Shown: in pieces, positions 51,489 through 60,154 of the stretch | Position numbering within the stretch: the first letter of the stretch is position 1 | How the letters are laid out: every line of letters starts with the position of its first letter | DNA from: WTJH01 sp049889695 | Lineage (GTDB): Bacteria > Bacteroidota > Bacteroidia > Flavobacteriales > Flavobacteriaceae | Length of the DNA: 64,000 bases | Direction: 5' to 3' | Assembly (NCBI GenBank): GCA_049889695.1 | Contig: JBMHCX010000009.1 | Location: 62,001 to 126,000, forward strand | Translations under genes and position numbers: made by a program | The notes under the pieces: generated by a model | The model's database searches: none | What the model was told of the DNA's origin: nothing | The model's input: the letters and a program-made list of their open reading frames with translations, nothing else

Positions 51489-52292
51489 CTATAATTTATA
51501 ATGGTTCATCAATAACTTTTCATACCAAGTATCGGGGAGTAAACGCTTGAGTATAACCGATAATTTTTGCATAAATGGCCCTACTCTATGGTGGATACTT
51601 GGACTTTTCTGTCGCAGTAAGCGGTCGATAGCCTTGGCTATTTCTTCGGGGTCGTTGCCTTCATCGACATGAGCATTCATGGTGTCTAAACTGTACTGAT
51701 ATACGTCTGCATAAGGAGAGTTGGGCTGCACAGGTTCATGATAGCGTCGGCTGGCAATATCGGTAGCATAATCGCCTGGAGCGATTGTCATCACACGAAC
51801 TCCTTGGTTTTTGACCTCCATTCGCAGCGCTTCAGAAATAAGGTGAAATGCTCCCTTAGAGGCGGAATAGGCCCCGCGGAAAGGCAAGCCCATATAGCCG
51901 GCTATAGAGGTGATATTAATAATGGCTCCCTTGTGCTTGCGAAGCTCCGGCAAAAAAGCTTGGGTGAGCGCTAAAGGACCAAACAAGTTCGTTTGAAAAT
52001 GATCTTTTAAGGCCTTTTCGTCCAATTCTTCTACCGGACCTGTGATACCTACTCCAGCATTATTCACGAGGACATCTACTCTACCCGCTTTTTCTAGAAT
52101 CGCATCGACAAAACTATCGATTGTTTTCGGGTTGTTTAAGTCGAGTGCTAAAAGGGTGAAATGATCAGGAGCGGGGTGTTTTTTGGGATTTCGGCAGCTT
52201 CCAAAAACGCGAAAGCCTTGCTTGCCAAGGTAGTTGGCAGTAGACTGCCCCAAGCCCGACGATGCTCCCGTAACTACAATTACCCGATCCAT
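51489..52292 (-). CDS. short-chain dehydrogenase/reductase
   Basis: I start at ATG 52290-52292 (267 residues); the frame runs further upstream, but that part is inside the SRP RNA and its terminator. Classical SDR motifs are present: TGASSGLG (8-15) for NAD(P), NNAG (77-80), Ser129, and YSASK (Tyr142, Lys146), so the enzyme should be active as an oxidoreductase. The C-terminal part (MQKLSVILKRLLPDTWYEKLLMNHYKL) is basic and may associate with membranes. The substrate is unknown. It is followed after 6 nt by the transaldolase gene. Confidence 0.9.
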   Translation of the reverse strand: MDRVIVVTGASSGLGQSTANYLGKQGFRVFGSCRNPKKHPAPDHFTLLALDLNNPKTIDSFVDAILEKAGRVDVLVNNAGVGITGPVEELDEKALKDHFQTNLFGPLALTQAFLPELRKHKGAIINITSIAGYMGLPFRGAYSASKGAFHLISEALRMEVKNQGVRVMTIAPGDYATDIASRRYHEPVQPNSPYADVYQYSLDTMNAHVDEGNDPEEIAKAIDRLLRQKSPSIHHRVGPFMQKLSVILKRLLPDTWYEKLLMNHYKL

Positions 52293-52297
52293 AGAAT

Positions 52298-52314
52298 AAA
52301 AAAAAAAGGGCAAG
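52298..52314 (-). terminator. intrinsic terminator of the SRP RNA
   Basis: The SRP RNA's terminal helix (GGGCAAG at its 5' end, CTTGCCC at its 3' end) is directly followed on the minus strand by a run of ten T at 52298-52307. The closing stem of the RNA therefore doubles as its terminator, and the SDR start codon lies only 5 nt beyond. Confidence 0.7.
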
Positions 52315-52405
52315 CGATCTATATCACACCGCTACAACCGCCTACCCTTGCTGCGTTCCCGCCCTGGGGGATTCGGCAGGAGCTGGTTGTACAGGACTTG
52401 CCCGG
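52308..52405 (-). ncRNA. ffs: signal recognition particle RNA, small bacterial type (4.5S)
   Basis: The minus strand reads as a single long hairpin. The distal loop carries the SRP domain IV signature GGGAACGCAGCAAGGGTA (about 52345-52362), with the conserved symmetrical loop that binds Ffh. The two ends pair as GGGCAAG (52397-52403) with CTTGCCC (52308-52314). Length (~97 nt) fits the small SRP RNA of Bacteroidota, which lacks an Alu domain. It binds Ffh to target membrane proteins co-translationally. A perfect -7 box sits at 52408-52415. End positions are approximate by a few bases. Confidence 0.92.
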
Positions 52406-52407
52406 CA

Positions 52408-52415
52408 CAAAAATA
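52408..52415 (-). promoter_or_regulatory. -7 promoter box for the SRP RNA
   Basis: On the minus strand this reads TATTTTTG, a perfect TAnnTTTG. A start about 5-7 nt downstream falls on the first base pairs of the SRP RNA (~52402-52403), as expected for an RNA gene. Confidence 0.55.
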
Positions 52416-52486
52416 ACATTTCTTCTGGCAAAGAATTGGATTGCATCAAAAAAAGTATCTTTAAACCAAAACACTTTTTTGCACAG

Positions 52487-53509
52487 ATGAAATTTGGAAT
52501 TAGCACACTGCTTTTTATTACGATTTATGCTTGTAACCCCAGTGCCGATAACGGTCTACGCCTTAAATTAAACCCGAAGAAAAATAAGTTTAGCTGGGGC
52601 GATAGCATCTCATTCGTCGTGGACAATAAAAAAAATAAGTCGCTTGAAGATCTACGTTACTATTTAGATGATCAGCCCATCGATGCCCGACATCTATTTT
52701 CGAACGAACGCTTGGGAAATCATCAATTGCGGGTCGAGGGACAGGTCGATGGTAAGCCCTTTCAACTGAAAAAAACCATCAGTCTATTGGCCGATGAAGC
52801 GCCAAAGCTCTACACCTATAAGATTTTAAACACCTTTCCGCACGACAAAGCTGCCTATACACAAGGCTTAGAGTTTTTTGGAGAGTCGCTCTATGAAAGC
52901 ACAGGGTTAAAAGGACAGTCTAGCCTTCGAAAAGTAAAGTATACAAGCGGGGAGGTCGAAGTGCTTAAACCCCTAGCCAATGAATATTTTGGAGAAGGCA
53001 TCACCCTTTTGAATAATCAGATCTACCAACTTACCTGGCTGTCGAACATCGGCTTTATTTACGATCTAGAGCGGATGGAAATGTCAGGCAAATTCAATTA
53101 CGGTGCCAGTAAGCAAGGCTGGGGACTATGTAATGACGGTGCTAAAATCTACAAATCGGACGGTACCAACAGAATTTATATACTGGACAGCTCCGATCTT
53201 TCTGAAGTAGACTATATCGAGGTTATGACCCATAAAAACGCCCTTGCCAAAATCAATGAATTGGAATGGCACGACGGAAAAATTTATGCCAACACCTATC
53301 AGTTTCAAAAAGAAGTAGCCGTAATTATCGATCCAACATCGGGGAAAGTGGAGGGTGTAATCGATTTTTCGGGTTTAAAGGAGCAAGTAGAGCAACATGA
53401 AAAATTAGACGTGTTGAACGGTATTGCCTATCATGCTGGACGGAAAAGTTTTTTCGTGACTGGAAAAAATTGGAGTCTGATGTTTGAAGTCGAAATTTTC
53501 GAAAAATAA
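52487..53509 (+). CDS. glutaminyl-peptide cyclotransferase (bacterial beta-propeller type), lipoprotein
   Basis: I start at ATG 52487 (340 residues); the earlier in-frame ATG at 52436 precedes a typical lipoprotein signal (lipobox TIYAC). After an N-terminal Ig-like sandwich (~25-115), the rest matches the glutamine cyclotransferase propeller: FPHDKAAYTQGLEFFGESLYESTG, LANEYFGEGITLLNNQIYQLTW, DGTNRIYILD and LNGIAYHAGRKSFFVTGKNW. The enzyme converts N-terminal Gln to pyroglutamate on exported proteins, which stabilises them. Its TAA overlaps the next start (TAATG), so it is co-translated with a thioesterase, whose relation is unclear. Confidence 0.9.
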   Translation: MKFGISTLLFITIYACNPSADNGLRLKLNPKKNKFSWGDSISFVVDNKKNKSLEDLRYYLDDQPIDARHLFSNERLGNHQLRVEGQVDGKPFQLKKTISLLADEAPKLYTYKILNTFPHDKAAYTQGLEFFGESLYESTGLKGQSSLRKVKYTSGEVEVLKPLANEYFGEGITLLNNQIYQLTWLSNIGFIYDLERMEMSGKFNYGASKQGWGLCNDGAKIYKSDGTNRIYILDSSDLSEVDYIEVMTHKNALAKINELEWHDGKIYANTYQFQKEVAVIIDPTSGKVEGVIDFSGLKEQVEQHEKLDVLNGIAYHAGRKSFFVTGKNWSLMFEVEIFEK

Positions 53510-53901
53510 TGCAGAATCGCTATACCCAAGAGATCGAAGTGCGTGCGGAACACCTGGACGACCTGGCGCACGTCAATAATGTTCAATATTTAAGTTGGGT
53601 ACAAGACATCGCAAAAGAACATTGGAATACACTGGCTTCCCATTTCCATTTTGAGGGCATTTGGGTGGTCCGTGAACATCGAATCACCTATAAAAAACAG
53701 GCCGTGCTGGGCGATCGGATAAGTATTCAAACCTTTATCAAAAATGCGCGGGGACCACTATCGGAAAGAATCGTACACTTCACTCATGCCACCACAGACG
53801 AGCTATTCGTCGAATGCTCTACCCAATGGTGCTTATTGGACCCACAATCGTTTAGACCCATGCGAGTTCCGGAGGAAGTATCGTTAAAATTAGGACTTTA
53901 G
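53509..53901 (+). CDS. 4-hydroxybenzoyl-CoA-type (hotdog) acyl-CoA thioesterase
   Basis: This 130-residue protein is a single hotdog fold with the 4HBT signature LDDLAHVNNVQYLSWVQD near the N-terminus, VVREHRITYKKQAVLGDRISIQTF in the middle strands and a final CSTQWCLLDPQSFRPMRVPEE. The catalytic Asp and the HVNN motif are present, so it should hydrolyse an acyl-CoA thioester in the cytoplasm. The first base of its ATG is the last base of the cyclotransferase stop. Confidence 0.88.
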   Translation: MQNRYTQEIEVRAEHLDDLAHVNNVQYLSWVQDIAKEHWNTLASHFHFEGIWVVREHRITYKKQAVLGDRISIQTFIKNARGPLSERIVHFTHATTDELFVECSTQWCLLDPQSFRPMRVPEEVSLKLGL

Positions 53902-53965
53902 TGGCTATTTACACTTCGCCTAAAATAATTGATGTAAAGACGATAAAAGCACTACATATCTAAGA

Positions 53966-55240
53966 CTACGCCTGAAATAAAGGTCGTCCAGCCATTAATG
54001 CATTCACGGCTGTACCAACGGCTTGAATCTCTGCGGTGTCTTCTGGATTTTGTAGAACACGGTCGATGAGCTCAACCACTGCTTCCATATCTGACTCGAC
54101 CAAGCCTCTTGTCGTCAATGCAGGAGTTCCAAAACGAATTCCCGATGTTACAAAGGGAGACTTATCGTCGAAGGGCACCATGTTTTTATTGGCGGTAATA
54201 TGTGCTTTTACCAAAGCCTGCTCTGCTTGTTTCCCAGTAATATTCTTGTTGCGTAGATCGATCAGCATCATATGGTTGTCTGTACCGTCGGAAATGATAT
54301 GGTAGTCCCGCGCAACAAAAGCAGCGGCCATCGCTTGGGCATTGGCCCGGACCTGCTCCATGTAGTTTTTAAAGGAAGGCTGTAAGCACTCTCCAAAAGC
54401 AACTGCCTTGGCAGCAATTACGTGTTCTAGTGGCCCCCCTTGATTCCCAGGGAAAACAGCCATATCTAACAGATTGGACATTTTCTTGAGGGTGCCATTT
54501 TTGAGTTTCTCTCCAAACGGATTGTCAAAATCTTCACCCATTAAAATAAGTCCTCCACGAGGACCTCGTAGGGTTTTGTGCGTTGTAGTGGTCACTACAT
54601 GGCAATGCGGGATCGGATTACTCAACAGACCAGTAGCGATCATACCGGAAGGATGTGAAATATCTGCCAATAAAAAGGCGCCTACTTCATCGGCAATAGC
54701 GCGAAATTTGGCAAAGTCAATGTCACGAGAGTAGGCAGAGGCACCAGCGATTATCATTTGGGGTTGCACTTCTCGTGCGATCGCTGCGATGTTATCATAA
54801 TCTAGACGTCCCGTATCTTGCTGAACGCCATAGAAATGTGCTTGATATAAACGTCCTGAAAAGTTTACAGGCGATCCGTGTGTTAGGTGGCCTCCATGAG
54901 CCAAATCGAAACCTAAAATTTTATCACCCGGCTTTAAAAAGGCGTGGAATACAGCTGTATTGGCTTGCGAGCCCGAATGTGGCTGCACATTTGCATAGGC
55001 CGCTCCGAATAATTCTTTCGCTCTATCAATTGCAAGTTGTTCTATCTGATCGACAACCTCACATCCCCCGTAATAGCGTTTTCCAGGATATCCTTCCGCA
55101 TATTTGTTGGTGAGGATGGATCCAGTCGCTTCCATAACCGCTGGGCTAGTGAAATTTTCAGAGGCAATAAGCTCTATACCATCCTGTTGTCGTTTTTCTT
55201 CTTGTTGAATTAAATCAAAAATTTGAACATCTCGCTCCAT
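53966..55240 (-). CDS. glyA: serine hydroxymethyltransferase
   Basis: I start at ATG 55238-55240 (424 residues), the family's natural beginning (MERDVQIFDLIQQEE). The frame's earlier ATG at 55294 adds an unlikely tail and lies upstream of the promoter. PLP-enzyme motifs are clear: NFTSPAVMEATGSILTNKYAEGYPGKRYYGG, VQPHSGSQANTAVF, and the PLP lysine in VTTTTHKTLRGPRGG. It converts serine and tetrahydrofolate to glycine and methylene-THF, the main source of one-carbon units. The promoter at 55259-55289 gives a ~10-nt leader. Confidence 0.96.
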   Translation of the reverse strand: MERDVQIFDLIQQEEKRQQDGIELIASENFTSPAVMEATGSILTNKYAEGYPGKRYYGGCEVVDQIEQLAIDRAKELFGAAYANVQPHSGSQANTAVFHAFLKPGDKILGFDLAHGGHLTHGSPVNFSGRLYQAHFYGVQQDTGRLDYDNIAAIAREVQPQMIIAGASAYSRDIDFAKFRAIADEVGAFLLADISHPSGMIATGLLSNPIPHCHVVTTTTHKTLRGPRGGLILMGEDFDNPFGEKLKNGTLKKMSNLLDMAVFPGNQGGPLEHVIAAKAVAFGECLQPSFKNYMEQVRANAQAMAAAFVARDYHIISDGTDNHMMLIDLRNKNITGKQAEQALVKAHITANKNMVPFDDKSPFVTSGIRFGTPALTTRGLVESDMEAVVELIDRVLQNPEDTAEIQAVGTAVNALMAGRPLFQA

Positions 55241-55258
55241 AATCAGTAAATTGAAGGG

Positions 55259-55289
55259 CAAAATTAACGAATTCCAAGACGAAATTAAA
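55259..55289 (-). promoter_or_regulatory. promoter of glyA
   Basis: On the minus strand, TTTA (55286-55289, near the -33 consensus TTTG) is followed after 19 nt by TAATTTTG (55259-55266), a perfect TAnnTTTG. This is the best complete Bacteroidota-type promoter seen in the window. It supports the glyA start at 55240 rather than 55294. Confidence 0.6.
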
Positions 55290-55337
55290 CTCATTTGATT
55301 CGCTATTTTTACATTTTATAAAACATTCATTAACAGT

Positions 55338-56522
55338 ATGAAAAACTTGGGAAGTATTCTGCTTCTATGCGCAATAGTCAGCTGTACGACAGTTAAAACC
55401 ACACAAAAAAAACTGAACTCCGGTTCTTATGACACCGCCATCGCTGATGCCTTAAAAAAATTAAGACCTAACAAAACAAAAAAATCGGCACAGCCCTATG
55501 TCTTTTTGATGCAGGAAGCCTATGAAAAGGCTCAAAAAAGAGATCAGGAAAAAGCTCGTCGATTAGAGGTTAGTCGTCAATACACAGAATTACAAGCCCT
55601 CTACGGGGTATATGAACAGTTACAAGCGCGCCAACAAAAGATAGCGCCTATACTTCCCCTAATTGATCTGCAATCGGGCAAGCAAGTCCCCTTTTCTCAA
55701 CGAGACTACTTCCCCTTACTGCAAACCGCTAAAAACCGATGGGAACAATCGCTTACCCAAGCCGCCACTCAGCTCCTCGAGCAGACGGCAAGTCCAAAAG
55801 AAAACTACCGTGAATTACACGACTCATTTATGGTGTTATCGGGTATTCAAGCACTTTCGAGCAGTAGTCAATCCTTAGCGGACGAACTTCGATTCCGAGG
55901 GACTAGTTTCGTAAAGGCCTCCGTTAGCAACGCTACAGAACAAATCATCCCAAAACGACTAGAAACCCAATTGCTGGACATCCCTACAGGAGCACATCAA
56001 AATCGTTGGGCTGTTTTTCATCAGCAACCACAAAAACAAGTTCCCTATACGTATGAGGTATCTCTTCAATTCGAAGACCTTCAATTTTCCCCCGAACGCG
56101 TACAAGAAAAGGTCTACGAAAGCGAAAAAGAAGTAGAAGATGGCACCACCATCCTAAAAGACGAAGATGGGAACCAAGTAAAAGATAGTCTGGGAAATGC
56201 GATAGAGGTTACTCGCTACAAAACCGTACGCACCGTATTTTATGAATCCCTTCAACAAAAGTCATTGCAGGTTAGAGCCTCTCTTGTCCTAAAATCTGTT
56301 CCCTCACAAGAAGTGATCGCCAAGCTCCCATTAGAAACTGTGTGGGTGTTTAGACATCGGTTTGGGACCTACGAAGGAGATCGTCGGGCATTGCGAAAAT
56401 CTTGGCTCAGTTTGGTAAGCCTCAAGCAAATTCCCTTTCCCTCCAACGAACAGCTCCTCCTCGATGCTTCCGCTCAGATCAAAGGGGAATATTTGGCCTT
56501 ATTGAGACGCCTACCCTTGTAA
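55338..56522 (+). CDS. lipoprotein of unknown function
   Basis: This 394-residue protein has a lipobox (AIVSC) and no domain I recognise. Residues ~25-105 are helical and coiled-coil-like (YDTAIADALKKLRPNKTKKSAQ, EKAQKRDQEKARRLEVSRQY), which resembles a TPR-like start. The C-terminal half is more beta-rich with a charged hairpin region (YESEKEVEDGTTILKDEDGNQVKDS). It is divergent from glyA and stands alone. Homologues appear as hypothetical lipoproteins in flavobacteria as far as I know. Confidence 0.7.
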   Translation: MKNLGSILLLCAIVSCTTVKTTQKKLNSGSYDTAIADALKKLRPNKTKKSAQPYVFLMQEAYEKAQKRDQEKARRLEVSRQYTELQALYGVYEQLQARQQKIAPILPLIDLQSGKQVPFSQRDYFPLLQTAKNRWEQSLTQAATQLLEQTASPKENYRELHDSFMVLSGIQALSSSSQSLADELRFRGTSFVKASVSNATEQIIPKRLETQLLDIPTGAHQNRWAVFHQQPQKQVPYTYEVSLQFEDLQFSPERVQEKVYESEKEVEDGTTILKDEDGNQVKDSLGNAIEVTRYKTVRTVFYESLQQKSLQVRASLVLKSVPSQEVIAKLPLETVWVFRHRFGTYEGDRRALRKSWLSLVSLKQIPFPSNEQLLLDASAQIKGEYLALLRRLPL

Positions 56523-56610
56523 GGCTGTCAAATTGGCTTTAATTCTTTCGGTTTAAGCGACATTCTGGCGTTTTTTTAGCCTTGGAATATCTTTTGTGAA
56601 GGTTGAAATG

Positions 56611-59199
56611 ATGAACCAGAACAATTTTACCCATAGTGCACAACATGTATTGGGCCAAGCGCAAGGAATAGCCCTGGAGTATGGACATCCGTATGTGGAG
56701 CCCGCTCACGTGCTCCAAAGCTTGCTAACCGAAGATTCACATGTGATGCCGTTTATCTTATCGCAAGCCGGACAAAGCGTTGATCAACTGATCGACCTGA
56801 ACAAGGCGATTTTAGACAAAATTACTCCGGCGAGCGCAACTGAATTGGTGTTTTCTGGAGCAGCTTCCCAAGTGCTGCTTACGGCCTCGAGAATTGCCAA
56901 AAAGCAAAAGGACGCCTATATCAGTACCGATCATATTCTTTTGGGACTCATCCAGCGAAAAGACAACTTAAGCCAACTACTGGTCAACAACGGATTAACC
57001 GAAAAACTTGTAGAAAAAGCTATGCAAGACATACGTCAGGGAGACAGCATACAGTCGCCCAGTCAAGAATCACAATACCAAGCCCTCCAAAAGTTTGCTC
57101 GCCATCTGAATGCAGAAGTAGAGACCGGCCGTTTAGATCCGGTCATCGGTCGAGAAGAGGAGATCCGAAGAATACTTCAGATTCTATCGCGACGGACAAA
57201 AAACAACCCCATTTTAGTGGGGGCCCCAGGAACTGGAAAAACAGCAATTGCAGAAGGATTAGCCCACCGAATCGTTGCAGCTGACATTCCTGAAAACCTC
57301 AAAGACAAAGAGATATATGCTTTGGATATGGGGGCGCTAATCGCAGGGGCTAAATACAAAGGAGAATTTGAGGAACGCTTAAAAAGCGTCCTTAAAGAGG
57401 TGGAAAAGAGTGCCGGTAAAATCATCCTATTCATCGATGAAATTCACACACTGGTAGGTGCCGGTGGTGGCGAAGGAGCGATGGATGCTGCCAACATCCT
57501 TAAACCAGCTCTAGCACGTGGAGAACTGCGAACCGTTGGGGCCACTACCCTAGATGAATTTCAAAAGTATTTTGAAAAAGACAAGGCACTTGAACGACGT
57601 TTCCAAAAGGTTATGGTAGAAGAACCCAGTGTAGAGGATGCATTGTCTATTCTCCGCGGGATCAAAGAAACCTATGAAACGCATCATAAAGTACGGATCA
57701 AAGACGATGCACTGATCGCCGCAGTAGAGCTTTCTCACCGCTACATTGGGAATCGGTTTTTACCCGACAAAGCTATTGATCTGATGGATGAAGCAGCCTC
57801 TAAGCTTCGATTAGAAATCAACTCCAAACCGGAAGAATTGGATGTGTTGGACCGTAAGATGCGGCAATTGGAAATTGAACTAATGGCCATTAAGCGGGAA
57901 AAAGACCAGTCGAAAATTGAACAGTTGCAACAGGAACTAGAGCAGGTGAAATCTGTTCGCGATACCATCCTGGCTCAATGGATGCACGAAAAACAAATCA
58001 TCGATCAGGTACAACAATCGAAAATGCGAATCGAACAGCTACGAGCAGCTGCTGATCGGGCAGAACGTGATGGTGACTACGGAAAAGTTGCTGAAATCCG
58101 CTATGGAAAAATTCAAGCGGTCGAAGGGGAACTCCAAGATCACCAAAAGGCCCTGGAAAACCTTCGAAAAAAAGACGCTCTGATACAAGAAGAAGTCACC
58201 GCAGACGATATTGCTGAGGTTGTGGCGCGTTGGACCGGTATACCTGTCGCAAAAATGTTACAAACCGAGCGGACAAAACTACTCTCTTTAGAAGAGAACA
58301 TACATAAACGCGTAGTAGGACAAGAAGCAGCCGTCAGCGCAGTGGCAGACGCCGTTCGCCGAAGCCGAGCAGCACTTCAAGACGAGGACCGGCCGATTGG
58401 TAGCTTTTTATTTTTGGGAACTACTGGTGTAGGAAAAACAGAATTGGCCAAAGCCTTAGCGGAAATATTATTCGACGATGAACAAGCGATGACCCGTATA
58501 GACATGAGCGAGTATCAAGAAAGACATGCCGTAAGTCGGCTGATTGGAGCTCCTCCCGGCTATATTGGCTACGAGGAAGGCGGGCAACTTACGGAAGCTG
58601 TTCGCAGAAAGCCCTACTCTGTTGTCTTATTGGACGAAATAGAAAAAGCCCATCCAGATACGTTTAACATTCTATTACAACTGCTAGATGAAGGTCGATT
58701 AACAGATGCTAAAGGACGATTGGTCGATTTTAAAAACACCATCATCATCATGACTAGCAACATCGGCAGTCCGGCTATACAAGAAGCTTTTGAAAGTCAT
58801 CCCCAATTTGACATCGCTCAAGAAGCAGCACGCCAAGCTGTTCTAAAAGAACTTAAAGCTCGTGTTCGTCCAGAGTTTCTCAACCGAATAGACGAAACCA
58901 TAGTCTTTGCTCCCCTAACCCGCAAGGAAATTAGGACTATTGTTGAGCTACAACTCCACCAACTACAGGAGCGCTTAAGCAAGCAACAACTAACTTTACA
59001 GCTCAGCGAAGCGGCCATGGACGCTTTGGTCCTCTGGAGTTTCGACCCTCAATTTGGGGGAAGACCTGTCCAGCGGACTTTACAATCTAAAATCTTGAAT
59101 CCGCTCAGCAAATGGTTGCTCGGACAAAAGAATTCCACCCCACAACAAATCGGTGTTGATCTGGAAGGAGAAACTTTAGAATTCAACCCAATCGGGTAA
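56611..59199 (+). CDS. clpB: ATP-dependent disaggregase ClpB
   Basis: From ATG 56611 the protein is 862 residues and starts MNQNNFTHSAQHVL, the family's N-terminus; an in-frame GTG at 56596 and ATG at 56608 are also open. It has the Clp N-domain (~1-145), NBD1 with Walker A GAPGTGKTAIAEG and FIDEIHTLVGAG, the M-domain coiled coil (~410-530), and NBD2 with GTTGVGKTELAKA and VVLLDEIEKAHPD. It rescues aggregated proteins with DnaK. A TATCTTTT box precedes it; no CIRCE element is seen. Its last 17 nt overlap the converging hutG. Confidence 0.96.
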   Translation: MNQNNFTHSAQHVLGQAQGIALEYGHPYVEPAHVLQSLLTEDSHVMPFILSQAGQSVDQLIDLNKAILDKITPASATELVFSGAASQVLLTASRIAKKQKDAYISTDHILLGLIQRKDNLSQLLVNNGLTEKLVEKAMQDIRQGDSIQSPSQESQYQALQKFARHLNAEVETGRLDPVIGREEEIRRILQILSRRTKNNPILVGAPGTGKTAIAEGLAHRIVAADIPENLKDKEIYALDMGALIAGAKYKGEFEERLKSVLKEVEKSAGKIILFIDEIHTLVGAGGGEGAMDAANILKPALARGELRTVGATTLDEFQKYFEKDKALERRFQKVMVEEPSVEDALSILRGIKETYETHHKVRIKDDALIAAVELSHRYIGNRFLPDKAIDLMDEAASKLRLEINSKPEELDVLDRKMRQLEIELMAIKREKDQSKIEQLQQELEQVKSVRDTILAQWMHEKQIIDQVQQSKMRIEQLRAAADRAERDGDYGKVAEIRYGKIQAVEGELQDHQKALENLRKKDALIQEEVTADDIAEVVARWTGIPVAKMLQTERTKLLSLEENIHKRVVGQEAAVSAVADAVRRSRAALQDEDRPIGSFLFLGTTGVGKTELAKALAEILFDDEQAMTRIDMSEYQERHAVSRLIGAPPGYIGYEEGGQLTEAVRRKPYSVVLLDEIEKAHPDTFNILLQLLDEGRLTDAKGRLVDFKNTIIIMTSNIGSPAIQEAFESHPQFDIAQEAARQAVLKELKARVRPEFLNRIDETIVFAPLTRKEIRTIVELQLHQLQERLSKQQLTLQLSEAAMDALVLWSFDPQFGGRPVQRTLQSKILNPLSKWLLGQKNSTPQQIGVDLEGETLEFNPIG

Positions 59200-60154
59200 G
59201 ATATTTATCCATCCGATGGATGGTCCTGTCTACCAATAGCGCTACTAAGTTGGCGGTCTTAGCTGCCGGATCATATAAGGGGTTAAATTCGGCAATATCC
59301 ATACTGTACCATTTCCCGGAATTGGCCAACAGATCGATGATTTTAAAAACAAAAGCGAGCGAAAAACCACGTGGTCCCGGGGCACTTACGCCAGGGGCAT
59401 GGGCAGCATCAAACCCGTCCATATCTATCGTTAAATAGACCGCATCGACCTCCGAAAGCCACTCTTGAAGTTGTGTATAAACACCGTGCTTTTTAGGTTT
59501 AGCACAGCTTTCTGCTGGTATAAAAGATAGGCAGTGTTCTTCTGCATACTGAAACTGCAGGCGGTCATTAGCCTCTTTACGAATCCCTAGATGCAGGGTT
59601 TTCAGCCGATTATTTTGAGATGTCAATTTAGAAAATGAATTGCCCGAGTGGAGTTTTGCATGGGGATCGCGAAGATCAAAATGAGCGTCTAGATTGATGA
59701 TTCCCAATTGTTTTTCCGGGGCGTTTTTCGTCAGAAAACTTTGTAGAGCCGTGGCATGCGGATAAACAATGTCGTGTCCCCCTCCGATGGCAATGGGGAA
59801 AGCTTTTTGGCTGTAGCTCCAATGAAGCAATTCACAAAAAGTGGGCTGTAAATACTCAGGAGGGCAATGTCCCCCTACATCTCCAAGGTCGTAACAGCTT
59901 CGGTTAGGGTCCAGATGGATCGGTAGTTTTCCCAAGGCCTTTCGGAGGGCTAAAGGGCCGAAACGAGCGCCTGTACGCCCCTGATTTCGTTGTACTCCCC
60001 AATCGGATGCATAGCCCATAAGCGTAAAGCCTTGCGGGGCGATCTTGTATTCAGGCGCATACATCAGTGGCTTCACCCACTGATGATAATACAACAGATC
60101 ATCTGCCTGACGTCCCGACCACCACCGGGTATTTGGAGGATTATAATACTTCAT
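59183..60154 (-). CDS. hutG: formiminoglutamase (arginase/agmatinase family)
   Basis: This 323-residue protein has the arginase-fold metal motifs: AIGGGHDIVYPHA, NLDAHFDLRD, HSGNSFSKL and TIDMDGFDAAHAPGVSAPGP, so both Mn sites look complete. As the last gene of the hut operon it should hydrolyse N-formimino-glutamate to glutamate and formamide. It starts inside hutU with a 14-nt overlap, indicating translational coupling. Its 3' end overlaps the converging clpB by 17 nt. Confidence 0.92.
   Translation of the reverse strand: MKYYNPPNTRWWSGRQADDLLYYHQWVKPLMYAPEYKIAPQGFTLMGYASDWGVQRNQGRTGARFGPLALRKALGKLPIHLDPNRSCYDLGDVGGHCPPEYLQPTFCELLHWSYSQKAFPIAIGGGHDIVYPHATALQSFLTKNAPEKQLGIINLDAHFDLRDPHAKLHSGNSFSKLTSQNNRLKTLHLGIRKEANDRLQFQYAEEHCLSFIPAESCAKPKKHGVYTQLQEWLSEVDAVYLTIDMDGFDAAHAPGVSAPGPRGFSLAFVFKIIDLLANSGKWYSMDIAEFNPLYDPAAKTANLVALLVDRTIHRMDKYLTRLG

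Noticed and set aside
55241..55294. Upstream start of glyA at 55294
   Set aside because: The added residues do not look like the family N-terminus, and the best promoter in the window overlaps this stretch.
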